In this document: positions 6,555-11,544 of the stretch, one piece after another | How positions within the stretch are numbered: position 1 is the first letter of the stretch | Layout: each line of letters starts with the position of its first letter | DNA from: an uncultured Actinomycetes bacterium | GTDB lineage: Bacteria; Actinomycetota; Thermoleophilia; Gaiellales; F1-60-MAGs149 | Assembly (NCBI GenBank): GCA_903873565.1 | Contig: CAIQOY010000333.1 | Location: 1 to 11,544, forward strand | Direction of reading: 5' to 3' | DNA: 11,544 nt | Position numbers and translations under genes: made by a program | Notes under the pieces: model-generated | What the model was told of the DNA's origin: nothing | Database searches by the model: none | Seen by the model: only the letters and a program-made list of their open reading frames with translations

Positions 6555-7507
6555 GGGGCCTCCCCGCTGCGCGCCTCGATCAGCCGCACCAGGGCGAGCG
6601 GGTCGAGCTCGCCGCGCTCGAGCCGCTCGGCCGCGGCCACGACCTCGGGGTCCGAGCGCAGGACGCGGTCGGCCCGGGCCGCGGCGCGCGCGGCGGCGGT
6701 CTGCACGGCCTCGTTGAGGCGCCCCGCGCGGCGGCGGGCGCGCACGCCGTCATCGCCGAGTCCCGCACGGGCCCGCTCGGCGGCGTCGAGCACCTCGGCG
6801 ACGCCGGTGCCGTTCGGGACCGAGACCTCCACGAGCAGGGGCGCGCGCTCGGGGTCGATGCCGAGGGCGAGGCGCAGCTCGCCCCGGAAGGCGTCCACCC
6901 CGGGCAGATCGCTCTTGGTCAGGGCGACCACGTCGGGGATCTCCATCACGCCGGCCTTGATGGCCTGCACGCTGTCGCCGCTGCCCGGCTGGAGCGCCAG
7001 CACGACGACGTCGACGAGGTCCGCGACCCGGATGTCCGACTGCCCGGCTCCCACCGTCTCCACGAGCACGACGTCGAACCCGGCGCAGTCCAGCACCGCG
7101 ACCGCCAGCGCCGTGGCCTCCGCGACGCCGCCGAGGCGCCCGCGGCTCCCCATCGACCGGAAGAACACCCCGTCGTCGGTGTCGTGCTCGACGAGGCGCA
7201 CGCGGTCGCCGAGGACGGCGCCCTGCGTGAAGGGGCTCGACGGGTCGACGGCGACCACGCCGACGGTCTCGCCGCGGCGGCGCACCTCGGAGACGAGCGC
7301 CCCCACCAGCGTCGACTTGCCGACGCCCGGCGGGCCCGTCACGCCGATCACGCGCGCGCGACCGACGTGCGGCCACAGCGCCGCGACGATCCCCTCGGCG
7401 GCCGGGTCCTCGTCCTCGATCCGCGAGATCGCGCGCGCGACCGCGCGGCGGTCGCCGCTGCGGACGAGCTCGGCCAGCGCGGCGGGGTCGGCGGGCAGGG
7501 CGCTCAT
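6551..7507 (-). CDS. meaB: MeaB/ArgK-family GTPase, methylmalonyl-CoA mutase chaperone
   Basis: The 318-residue protein is a MeaB-type G3E P-loop GTPase. Such proteins bind adenosylcobalamin-dependent methylmalonyl-CoA mutase, gate loading of cofactor and protect or reactivate the enzyme. Visible motifs are Walker A GPPGVGKST (58-66), the family-specific VDPSSPFTQGAVLGDRVRL (87-105), the Mg/Walker B region VLVETVGAGQSD (147-158), and a TKSD guanine-specificity motif (197-200), a variant of NKxD. The C-terminal helices (about 255-315) are those used for dimerisation in this family. The ATG at 7507 has no Shine-Dalgarno but has TACGGT six bases upstream, so the message is probably leaderless. 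It is the first gene of a unit with ilvA. No mutase gene is in the window. The older name, argK (periplasmic-transport kinase), is not supported by present knowledge of the family. Confidence 0.93.
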   Translation of the reverse strand: MSALPADPAALAELVRSGDRRAVARAISRIEDEDPAAEGIVAALWPHVGRARVIGVTGPPGVGKSTLVGALVSEVRRRGETVGVVAVDPSSPFTQGAVLGDRVRLVEHDTDDGVFFRSMGSRGRLGGVAEATALAVAVLDCAGFDVVLVETVGAGQSDIRVADLVDVVVLALQPGSGDSVQAIKAGVMEIPDVVALTKSDLPGVDAFRGELRLALGIDPERAPLLVEVSVPNGTGVAEVLDAAERARAGLGDDGVRARRRAGRLNEAVQTAAARAAARADRVLRSDPEVVAAAERLERGELDPLALVRLIEARSGEAP

Positions 7508-7513
7508 GGCCGT

Positions 7514-7519
7514 ACCGTA
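7514..7519 (-). promoter_or_regulatory. meaB: Candidate -10 element of meaB (leaderless type)
   Basis: TACGGT on the minus strand fits TAnnnT and stands six bases (acggcc) before the ATG at 7507. No Shine-Dalgarno is present, so the transcript would start at the ATG. It lies ten bases from the opposing -10 of the Lon-domain gene, so the two promoters may exclude one another. Confidence 0.5.
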
Positions 7520-7528
7520 GCGATGGCC

Positions 7529-7534
7529 TACGCT
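7529..7534 (+). promoter_or_regulatory. Candidate -10 element of the Lon-domain gene (leaderless type)
   Basis: TACGCT fits TAnnnT and stands six bases (acgggc) before GTG 7541, the same spacing as for meaB on the other strand. This is the main reason for choosing GTG 7541 as the start. The earlier ATG at 7523 would lie upstream of the transcript. Confidence 0.5.
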
Positions 7535-7540
7535 ACGGGC

Positions 7541-8188
7541 GTGGGCATGGACATCCCGATCTTCCCGCTGGAGCTGGTGCTGGTCCCCGGCGAGCCGCTC
7601 CCGCTCCACATCTTCGAGCCGCGCTACCAGGACATGCTGGAGCGCTGCCTCGAGGAGGAGATCCCGTTCGGGCTGATCTACGCGGACGAGGACGGCATGC
7701 GCGACATCGGCTGCACCGCGCGCGTCGAGGAGGTGCTCGAGCGCTTCCCCGACGGCCGCTCCAACATCGTGGTGATGGGCGGCGAGGCGATCCGCGTCGA
7801 CGAGGTCCACGACGAGCACTCCTACCGCTCCGCGATCGTGACCGCGCTCGTCGACGACCCCGCCGAGGCCCCGTCCGACGCGCAGCAGGCCGCCATCGCG
7901 GCCTACCTCGCGCTCGCCGAGGAGCTGCCGGGATCCGCCCCGGAGGCGCCCGACCCCGGCCCCGGCCTCGCCTACGCGCTGGCCGCGCGCGTCGACCTCA
8001 GCCACGACGTCAAGCAGTCGCTGCTCGAGGACCGCGACGAGAACCGCCGCGTGCAGGTCGTGACCGAGCTGCTCGGCGAGATCCACCGCGGGCTCGTGCT
8101 GACGCGCGAGACGCAGGAGCGGGCGCGCCGCAACGGGCGCGTGCGCACGCCGGAGGAGCTGGCGGCCGAGCTCGGACTCGAGGAGTAG
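7541..8188 (+). CDS. Stand-alone Lon N-terminal (substrate-binding) domain protein
   Basis: The product is about 215 residues and consists of the Lon N-terminal, PUA-like domain alone. It opens with IPIFPLELVLVPGEPLPLHIFEPRY, the family hallmark (FPL..VLfPg..LpLhIFEpRY), followed by MLERCLEEEIPFGLIY and the GCTARVEEVLERFPDGRSNIVVMG strands. The second half is helical and charged. There is no AAA+ module, Walker motif or Ser-Lys protease dyad, so it is not a protease. Single-domain relatives are widespread in bacteria and of uncertain function; binding of proteins or peptides is a guess from Lon. Starts are uncertain: GTG 7541 fits a leaderless promoter, ATG 7547 gives two fewer residues, and ATG 7523 six more. 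None has a Shine-Dalgarno. It is divergent from meaB across 33 bases and ends six bases before the convergent ftsZ stop. Confidence 0.85.
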   Translation: MGMDIPIFPLELVLVPGEPLPLHIFEPRYQDMLERCLEEEIPFGLIYADEDGMRDIGCTARVEEVLERFPDGRSNIVVMGGEAIRVDEVHDEHSYRSAIVTALVDDPAEAPSDAQQAAIAAYLALAEELPGSAPEAPDPGPGLAYALAARVDLSHDVKQSLLEDRDENRRVQVVTELLGEIHRGLVLTRETQERARRNGRVRTPEELAAELGLEE

Positions 8189-8194
8189 CGCCCG

Positions 8195-9544
8195 CTACTT
8201 GAGGAAGTCGGGCACGTCCAGCCCGCCGTCGCCCTTGTCGGGCTCCGACGCCGAGACGTTGAACTCCGGGATCATCGACGCGCCGCCCGTCATCGACGCC
8301 TCGAGCGGGCGCGAGCCGGCCGGGCGGTCGAAGCCGGTCGCGATGACCGTGACCCAGACCTGATCGCCGAGGTTCTCGTCGACGGTGGCGCCGAAGATCA
8401 CGTTGCACGACTCGTCGGCGGCCTCGCGGATGACCTCCGCGATCTCCATCGTGTCGTGCAGCGAGAGGTCCGGGCCGCCGGCCACGCTCAGCAGGATGCC
8501 GGTGGCGCCGCGGATCTGGTGGCCGATCAGCGGCGACTCGACGGCGCGCAGGGCGGCCTCGCGGGCGCGGTTCGAGCCGCTCGCCATGCCGATGCCCATC
8601 AGCGCCGTGCCGGCGTCGCGCATCACGGTGCGCACGTCGGCGAAGTCGAGGTTGATCAGGCCGGGCGTCGTGATCAGATCGCAGACGCCCTGCACGCCCT
8701 GGCGCAGCACGTCGTCGGCGACGCCGAACGCGTCGACCATCGAGACGCCGCGCTCCAGGACCTGCAGGAGGCGGTCGTTCGGGATCGCGATCAGCGTGTC
8801 GACGTTGGCCTGCAGCACCTCCATGCCGGCGTCCGCCTGGGCGCGCCGCTGCGCGCCCTCGAAGCGGAACGGCGTGGTCACGATGCCGATGGTGAGGGCG
8901 CCCATGTCGCGGGCGATGCGGGCCACCACGGGCGCGGCGCCCGTGCCGGTGCCGCCGCCCTCGCCGGCCGCGATGAAGACGAGGTCCGAGCCGCGCAGCG
9001 CGTCCCGGATCGCCTCCTCGGACTCCTCGGCCGCCTCGCGCCCGATCTCGGGGCGCGCGCCGGCGCCGAGGCCCTTCGTGAGGGCATCGCCGATGTGGAT
9101 GCGCGTCGGGGCCTCGGACGCGCTCAGCTGCTGGGCGTCCGTGTTGACGGCGATGAACTCGACGCCGCGGATCCCGGCGTCGATCATGCGGTCGACCGCG
9201 TTGACGCCGGCGCCGCCGACGCCGACCACGCGGATCACCGCCAGGTAGGCGTTGCCGGACACCTCGCGGGCGAGCGGCGAGCCCTTGACGTCGCCGCGCG
9301 CGAAGGCGGCGGCGGGCCGCTCCTCCGGCTCGTCGACCGGGTCGGGGACGGGCTGGATGTGCGGGGTCGTGACGGGCGGCGCGTCGACGGGGTCGGGTGC
9401 GGCCTGGACCGGCGGCTCCATCATCCGCGTCTCGTCCGAGGTGGGGCTCGGGTCGCGCTGGACGTCGGCCTCGCGGGCCGCATCCGTGGCGCGGAACAGA
9501 TCGGCCAGGGGGCCGTCGTGCATGCTGGCACGCTTATTCGTCAC
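8195..9544 (-). CDS. ftsZ: Cell division protein FtsZ with long N-terminal extension
   Basis: The 449-residue protein is a bacterial tubulin that polymerises with GTP into the division ring. The globular core starts near residue 101 (AVIRVVGVGGAGVNAVDRM). It carries the tubulin signature GGGTGTG at 196-202, PNDRLL at 255-260, and the catalytic T7 loop NLDFADV with D300 and D303, so both GTP binding and hydrolysis residues are intact. The C-terminal peptide LDVPDFLK (442-449) resembles the tail that binds FtsA/SepF-type anchors. The linker before it is short (about 405-441). Residues 1-100 are extra compared with typical FtsZ: acidic and Pro-rich, with PDPVD at 50-54 and 67-71. The GTG start is supported by GAGGAGGTG seven bases upstream; ATG 9523 would shorten it by seven residues. 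It overlaps parA by 11 bases, and no other division-cluster gene is adjacent. Confidence 0.95.
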   Translation of the reverse strand: MTNKRASMHDGPLADLFRATDAAREADVQRDPSPTSDETRMMEPPVQAAPDPVDAPPVTTPHIQPVPDPVDEPEERPAAAFARGDVKGSPLAREVSGNAYLAVIRVVGVGGAGVNAVDRMIDAGIRGVEFIAVNTDAQQLSASEAPTRIHIGDALTKGLGAGARPEIGREAAEESEEAIRDALRGSDLVFIAAGEGGGTGTGAAPVVARIARDMGALTIGIVTTPFRFEGAQRRAQADAGMEVLQANVDTLIAIPNDRLLQVLERGVSMVDAFGVADDVLRQGVQGVCDLITTPGLINLDFADVRTVMRDAGTALMGIGMASGSNRAREAALRAVESPLIGHQIRGATGILLSVAGGPDLSLHDTMEIAEVIREAADESCNVIFGATVDENLGDQVWVTVIATGFDRPAGSRPLEASMTGGASMIPEFNVSASEPDKGDGGLDVPDFLK

Positions 9545-10370
9545 GGCTGAGCACCTCCTCGGCGAGGGCCCGGTAGGACATGGCGCCGGGACCGTCTGGC
9601 TGATAGGAAAGCACGGAGCCCCCGCGGACCGGGGCCTCGGCGAGCTTCACGGACTTGCGGATCCGCGTCTTGAACACGATGTCGCCGAAGTTCTCGGTCA
9701 GGAGGTCGATCGCCTCGCGCGCGTGCACGGTGCGCTTGTCGACCATCGTCGGCAGGATCCCCTCGATCCGGACCTCGCCGTTGAGGTTCTCGCGGATCAT
9801 CTGCAGCGTCGACTCGAGCTGCACGAGGCCGCGCAGCGACAGGTACTCGCACTGGACGGGCACGATCACGCCGTTCGAGGCCGTGAACGCGTTGATGGTC
9901 AGCAGGCCGAGCGACGGCGGCGTGTCGATCAGGATGTAGTCGTAGTCCATCCGCACCGCGGCGATCGCCTTCTCGAGCGTGCGCTCCCGCCCGATCGCGG
10001 AGGCCAGGGCGAGCTCGGCGCCCGCCAGGTCGATCGAGGCGGCCGCGACGTCGACCTCGCGCTGGTGGATGACGTCCGCGATCGGCACGCGATGGACCAG
10101 CACGTCGAACATCGAGCGCTCGAGCGTCTCCGGGTTGATCCCGAAGCTCATCGTCAGGTTGGACTGCGGATCGAGGTCGATGGTCAGCACCCGCTTGCCC
10201 CGCTCGCGGAGGGCCGCGGAGAGGTTGACGGTCGACGTCGTCTTGGCGACGCCGCCCTTCTGGTTGGCCATCGAGATGACGTGGGCCGGTCGCGCCGCGC
10301 TCGGCGCGACCCGGAGGCGCTGCGCCGCCTCGGAGGGCGACAGGGCCGGAGCAGTGGCGGTGGGAGTCAT
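9534..10370 (-). CDS. ParA/Soj-family partitioning ATPase
   Basis: The 278-residue protein is a deviant-Walker ATPase of the ParA/MinD group, which dimerise on ATP and bind DNA or membrane to position cargo. After a ~30-residue Ala/Pro-rich lead comes ANQKGGVAKTTSTVNL (35-50), with signature Lys38 and P-loop Lys43. The fifth residue of the loop is Ala where most relatives have Gly. Walker A' is VLTIDLDPQ (61-69), Walker B is YILIDTPPS (145-153), and PVQCEYLSLRG (171-181) and KLAEAPVRGGSVLSYQP (242-258) are typical of chromosomal ParA. No MinD-like amphipathic membrane tail is visible at the C-terminus. The gene overlaps ftsZ by 11 bases, and no parB lies on either side. ATG 10370 is preferred because the GTG at 10439 lies between the -35 and -10 of the likely promoter; a Shine-Dalgarno at normal distance is missing. 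Confidence 0.9.
   Translation of the reverse strand: MTPTATAPALSPSEAAQRLRVAPSAARPAHVISMANQKGGVAKTTSTVNLSAALRERGKRVLTIDLDPQSNLTMSFGINPETLERSMFDVLVHRVPIADVIHQREVDVAAASIDLAGAELALASAIGRERTLEKAIAAVRMDYDYILIDTPPSLGLLTINAFTASNGVIVPVQCEYLSLRGLVQLESTLQMIRENLNGEVRIEGILPTMVDKRTVHAREAIDLLTENFGDIVFKTRIRKSVKLAEAPVRGGSVLSYQPDGPGAMSYRALAEEVLSRDE
9552..9560 (-). promoter_or_regulatory. ftsZ: Ribosome binding site deciding the ftsZ start
   Basis: GAGGAGGTG on the minus strand, inside the end of parA, lies seven bases before GTG 9544. It is one of the strongest Shine-Dalgarno sequences in the window and favours GTG 9544 over ATG 9523. It suggests ftsZ is translated efficiently on the shared parA message. Confidence 0.7.
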
Positions 10371-10418
10371 AGGGCGCCAGTTCGCGGTCCCCTGCCGATC
10401 TCCTTCCCACCCGTTATC

Positions 10419-10449
10419 CGCGTAGCCATGCGGCCTCACGCGGTGTCAA
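10419..10449 (-). promoter_or_regulatory. Candidate promoter of the parA-ftsZ unit
   Basis: On the minus strand a perfect TTGACA (-35, 10444-10449) is followed after 19 bases by TACGCG (-10, 10419-10424), a weak match with slightly long spacing. Transcription would start near 10412, giving a ~42-base leader that includes AAGGAG (10400-10405) before ATG 10370. An imperfect 16-base palindrome (10418-10433, CCGC...GCGG) overlaps the -10 and could be an operator. Confidence 0.4.
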
Positions 10450-10484
10450 CCCGCTACCGGGTCGGCGCTGCCCCGAATCCGTGC

Positions 10485-10490
10485 GATGCT
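10485..10490 (+). promoter_or_regulatory. nudC: Candidate -10 element of nudC
   Basis: GATGCT resembles the -10 elements TATGCT and TACGCT seen elsewhere in the window but lacks the first T. It lies seven bases before ATG 10498, and no Shine-Dalgarno is present, consistent with a leaderless message. Confidence 0.35.
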
Positions 10491-10497
10491 CCCCGCG

Positions 10498-11298
10498 ATG
10501 GACTTCGCACCCGCGATCCGCCGCCCCGACGACCCCGCGGACGCGGACCTCGTCGTCCTCTTCGCGGGCGCCGCGCTCGTCGTCGCCGACCCGGATGCGC
10601 CGCGGCTGCCGAGCCGGGCCGAGCTCGGCGCGCACGTGCCCGGCGACACCGTCCACGTCGGGCGGCTCGCGGGGGTCGCGGTCGAGGCCGCCGCGCTGGC
10701 CGACGGGGCCGCCGTGCCCGCCGGCTTCGCGCTGGAGCCCCTGCGGCCCCTGCACGGACGCCTCTCGGACGCCCACTGGGCGCTCGCCGGACGCGCCTTC
10801 CAGCTGGCCGAGTGGGACCGCACGCACCGCTTCTGCGGGGTCTGCGGCACCGCGACCGAGCGCCTCGACGCCGAGCGCGCCCGTGCCTGTCCCGCCTGCG
10901 GCTACCGCGCCTACCCGCGCCACTCCCCCGCCGTGATCATGCTCGTCTCCCGCGGCGACGAGATCCTGCTCGGCCGCTCGGCGCACTTCCCGCCCGGGAT
11001 GCACTCGACCCTGGCCGGCTTCGTCGACCCGGGCGAGAGCGCGGAGGACGCCGTCCGCCGCGAGGTGCGCGAGGAGGCGGGCATCGAGATCACCGAGCCG
11101 CGCTGGTTCGGGAGCCAGAGCTGGCCGTTCCCGCACTCGCTGATGCTCGGCTTCACGGCCGAGTGGGCGTCGGGGGACATCCAGCTCGATCCGGCCGAGC
11201 TCGAGAGCCTCGGCTGGTTCACCCGCGACGCCCTGCCCGTCCTGCCGCCGCCCTCCAGCATCGCCCGCCGGCTGATCGACGGCTGGCTCGGGGCCTGA
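10498..11298 (+). CDS. nudC: NAD(+) diphosphatase / NADH pyrophosphatase, NudC type
   Basis: The 266-residue Nudix hydrolase would cleave NAD(H) to NMN(H) and AMP, and members of this family also remove NAD caps from RNA 5' ends. After a divergent N-terminal domain (1-105) comes the four-Cys zinc ribbon (C113-x2-C116 and C131-x2-C134), then YRAYPRHSPAVI. The Nudix box lies at 174-196 (G-x5-E-x7-REVREEAGI, fully consistent with the consensus). The NADH-specific motif SQSWPFPHS at 206-214 departs from SQPWPFPxS only in the third residue. Length is close to the 257 residues of E. coli NudC. ATG 10498 is chosen for the leaderless-like spacing to GATGCT and because the N-terminus reads well from there; an upstream start exists but runs into the promoter. 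The next gene begins on its stop codon (TGATG), so the two are probably co-translated. Confidence 0.93.
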   Translation: MDFAPAIRRPDDPADADLVVLFAGAALVVADPDAPRLPSRAELGAHVPGDTVHVGRLAGVAVEAAALADGAAVPAGFALEPLRPLHGRLSDAHWALAGRAFQLAEWDRTHRFCGVCGTATERLDAERARACPACGYRAYPRHSPAVIMLVSRGDEILLGRSAHFPPGMHSTLAGFVDPGESAEDAVRREVREEAGIEITEPRWFGSQSWPFPHSLMLGFTAEWASGDIQLDPAELESLGWFTRDALPVLPPPSSIARRLIDGWLGA

Positions 11299-11544
11299 TG
11301 CGGGTCGACCGCCTCGCCGACGGCCTCTGGCGCTGGACCGCCGCGGCCGCGGACGGCGCCGAGGGCAACTGCGTCTACCACGAGCACCCGGACGGGATCG
11401 TGCTGATCGACCCGCTGCCGCCGGCCGACGCCGCGGACGCCGAGCGCTTCTGGCGCGCGCTCGACCGGGACGTCGAGCGGATCGGGCGGCCGCCGGTCAT
11501 CGCCTCGACCCTGCCCGACCGGGACGCGGGCGCCCGCGCCGTCG
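11298..11544 (+). CDS. Probable metallo-beta-lactamase-fold protein with degraded metal motif (3' truncated by window edge)
   Basis: Only the first 82 residues are visible. They begin MRVDRLADGLWRWTA, followed by NCVYHEHPDGIVLIDPLPP, a pattern like the first beta strands of MBL-fold hydrolases (n.y.......vliDp). Where the family has THxHxDHxG, this protein reads TLPDRDAG at about 71-78: the first Thr, the Asp and the Gly remain but the three His are replaced (Leu, Asp, Ala). If the alignment is right, the metal centre is lost or altered. The ATG overlaps the nudC stop by one base (TGATG), which implies coupling to nudC. The fold assignment is an inference from a short fragment; a different alpha/beta protein cannot be excluded. 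Confidence 0.55.
   Translation, partial: MRVDRLADGLWRWTAAAADGAEGNCVYHEHPDGIVLIDPLPPADAADAERFWRALDRDVERIGRPPVIASTLPDRDAGARAV

Larger units (their letters stand above)
10371..10497. other. Divergent intergenic region between parA and nudC
   Basis: These 127 bases form the largest gene-free gap in the window. They contain the TTGACA promoter reading toward parA, the imperfect palindrome at 10418-10433, and the GATGCT element reading toward nudC. I see no parS-like site (TGTTTCACGTGAAACA), RNA gene or terminator in them. Confidence 0.6.

Noticed and set aside
4056..7520. A plus-strand open frame of about 1,154 codons across the MBL-rhodanese, ilvA and meaB genes
   Set aside because: It is out of frame or antisense to three confidently identified genes and translates to Arg/Pro/Ala-rich sequence without motifs.
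7541..8188. A Lon protease
   Set aside because: Only the N-terminal substrate-binding domain is present; there is no ATPase module or Ser-Lys protease domain, and the gene ends cleanly rather than being truncated.
8456..9550. A plus-strand open frame of 364 codons opposite ftsZ
   Set aside because: It is a His/Arg/Ala-rich shadow of a strongly conserved gene, with no family features.
10371..10497. A parS centromere site next to parA
   Set aside because: No sequence close to TGTTTCACGTGAAACA is present; the only palindrome (10418-10433) is imperfect and unlike it.
1..11544. CRISPR arrays, tRNA/rRNA genes, insertion sequences or prophage genes
   Set aside because: No regular direct repeats, cloverleaf or rRNA-like stretches, terminal inverted repeats or transposase/integrase motifs were seen on either strand.

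Overview
The window is very GC-rich bacterial chromosome, packed with genes and with strong G/C bias at third codon positions. It fits a high-GC actinobacterium. The mix of genes (actinobacterial-type FtsZ core, a Thermus-like long isocitrate dehydrogenase, single-ACT threonine dehydratase, NudC, many apparently leaderless starts) suggests the Thermoleophilia/Solirubrobacterales side of the phylum. That placement is inferred from general resemblance and was not tested by a search. I see no rRNA, tRNA, insertion sequence, phage gene or CRISPR array, and no gene-free stretch over 130 bases.

Layout. (1) 1-690, plus: the tail of an unknown gene overlaps the start of a uracil-DNA-glycosylase-superfamily gene. 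(2) 687-2419, minus: a two-gene unit, a zinc-type cation diffusion facilitator followed by a 3-mercaptopyruvate-type sulfurtransferase, coupled by an ATGA overlap. (3) 2499-3941, plus: a 480-residue Thermus-type isocitrate dehydrogenase, divergent from the transporter. (4) 4021-5340, plus: a persulfide-dioxygenase-like metallo-beta-lactamase protein with two C-terminal rhodanese domains, behind an AT-rich leader with repeats. (5) 5337-7507, minus: MeaB (GTPase chaperone of methylmalonyl-CoA mutase) coupled to threonine ammonia-lyase. (6) 7541-8188, plus: a stand-alone Lon substrate-binding-domain protein, divergent from meaB across only 33 bases. (7) 8195-10370, minus: a ParA-family ATPase gene overlapping by 11 bases an ftsZ gene with a long N-terminal extension. 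(8) 10498-11544, plus: NudC, then the start of a gene whose product looks like a metallo-beta-lactamase-fold protein with a degraded metal motif.

How the genes may work together. Threonine deamination gives 2-oxobutyrate, which can become propionyl-CoA and then methylmalonyl-CoA; MeaB protects the mutase of that route, so the meaB-ilvA pair is metabolically sensible. The sulfurtransferase and the MBL-rhodanese protein both handle sulfane sulfur. The parA-ftsZ pair links a positioning ATPase to the division tubulin and shows no other division-cluster gene on either side. It is the most unusual arrangement here, together with the ~100-residue Pro/Asp-rich N-terminal tail of FtsZ.

Expression signals. 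Three starts (2419 minus, 7507 minus, 7541 plus) have a TAnnnT hexamer exactly six bases before the start codon and no convincing Shine-Dalgarno, as expected for leaderless mRNAs. Internal operon genes instead carry strong Shine-Dalgarno sequences. Two convergent pairs share the four bases CTAG as both stop codons.
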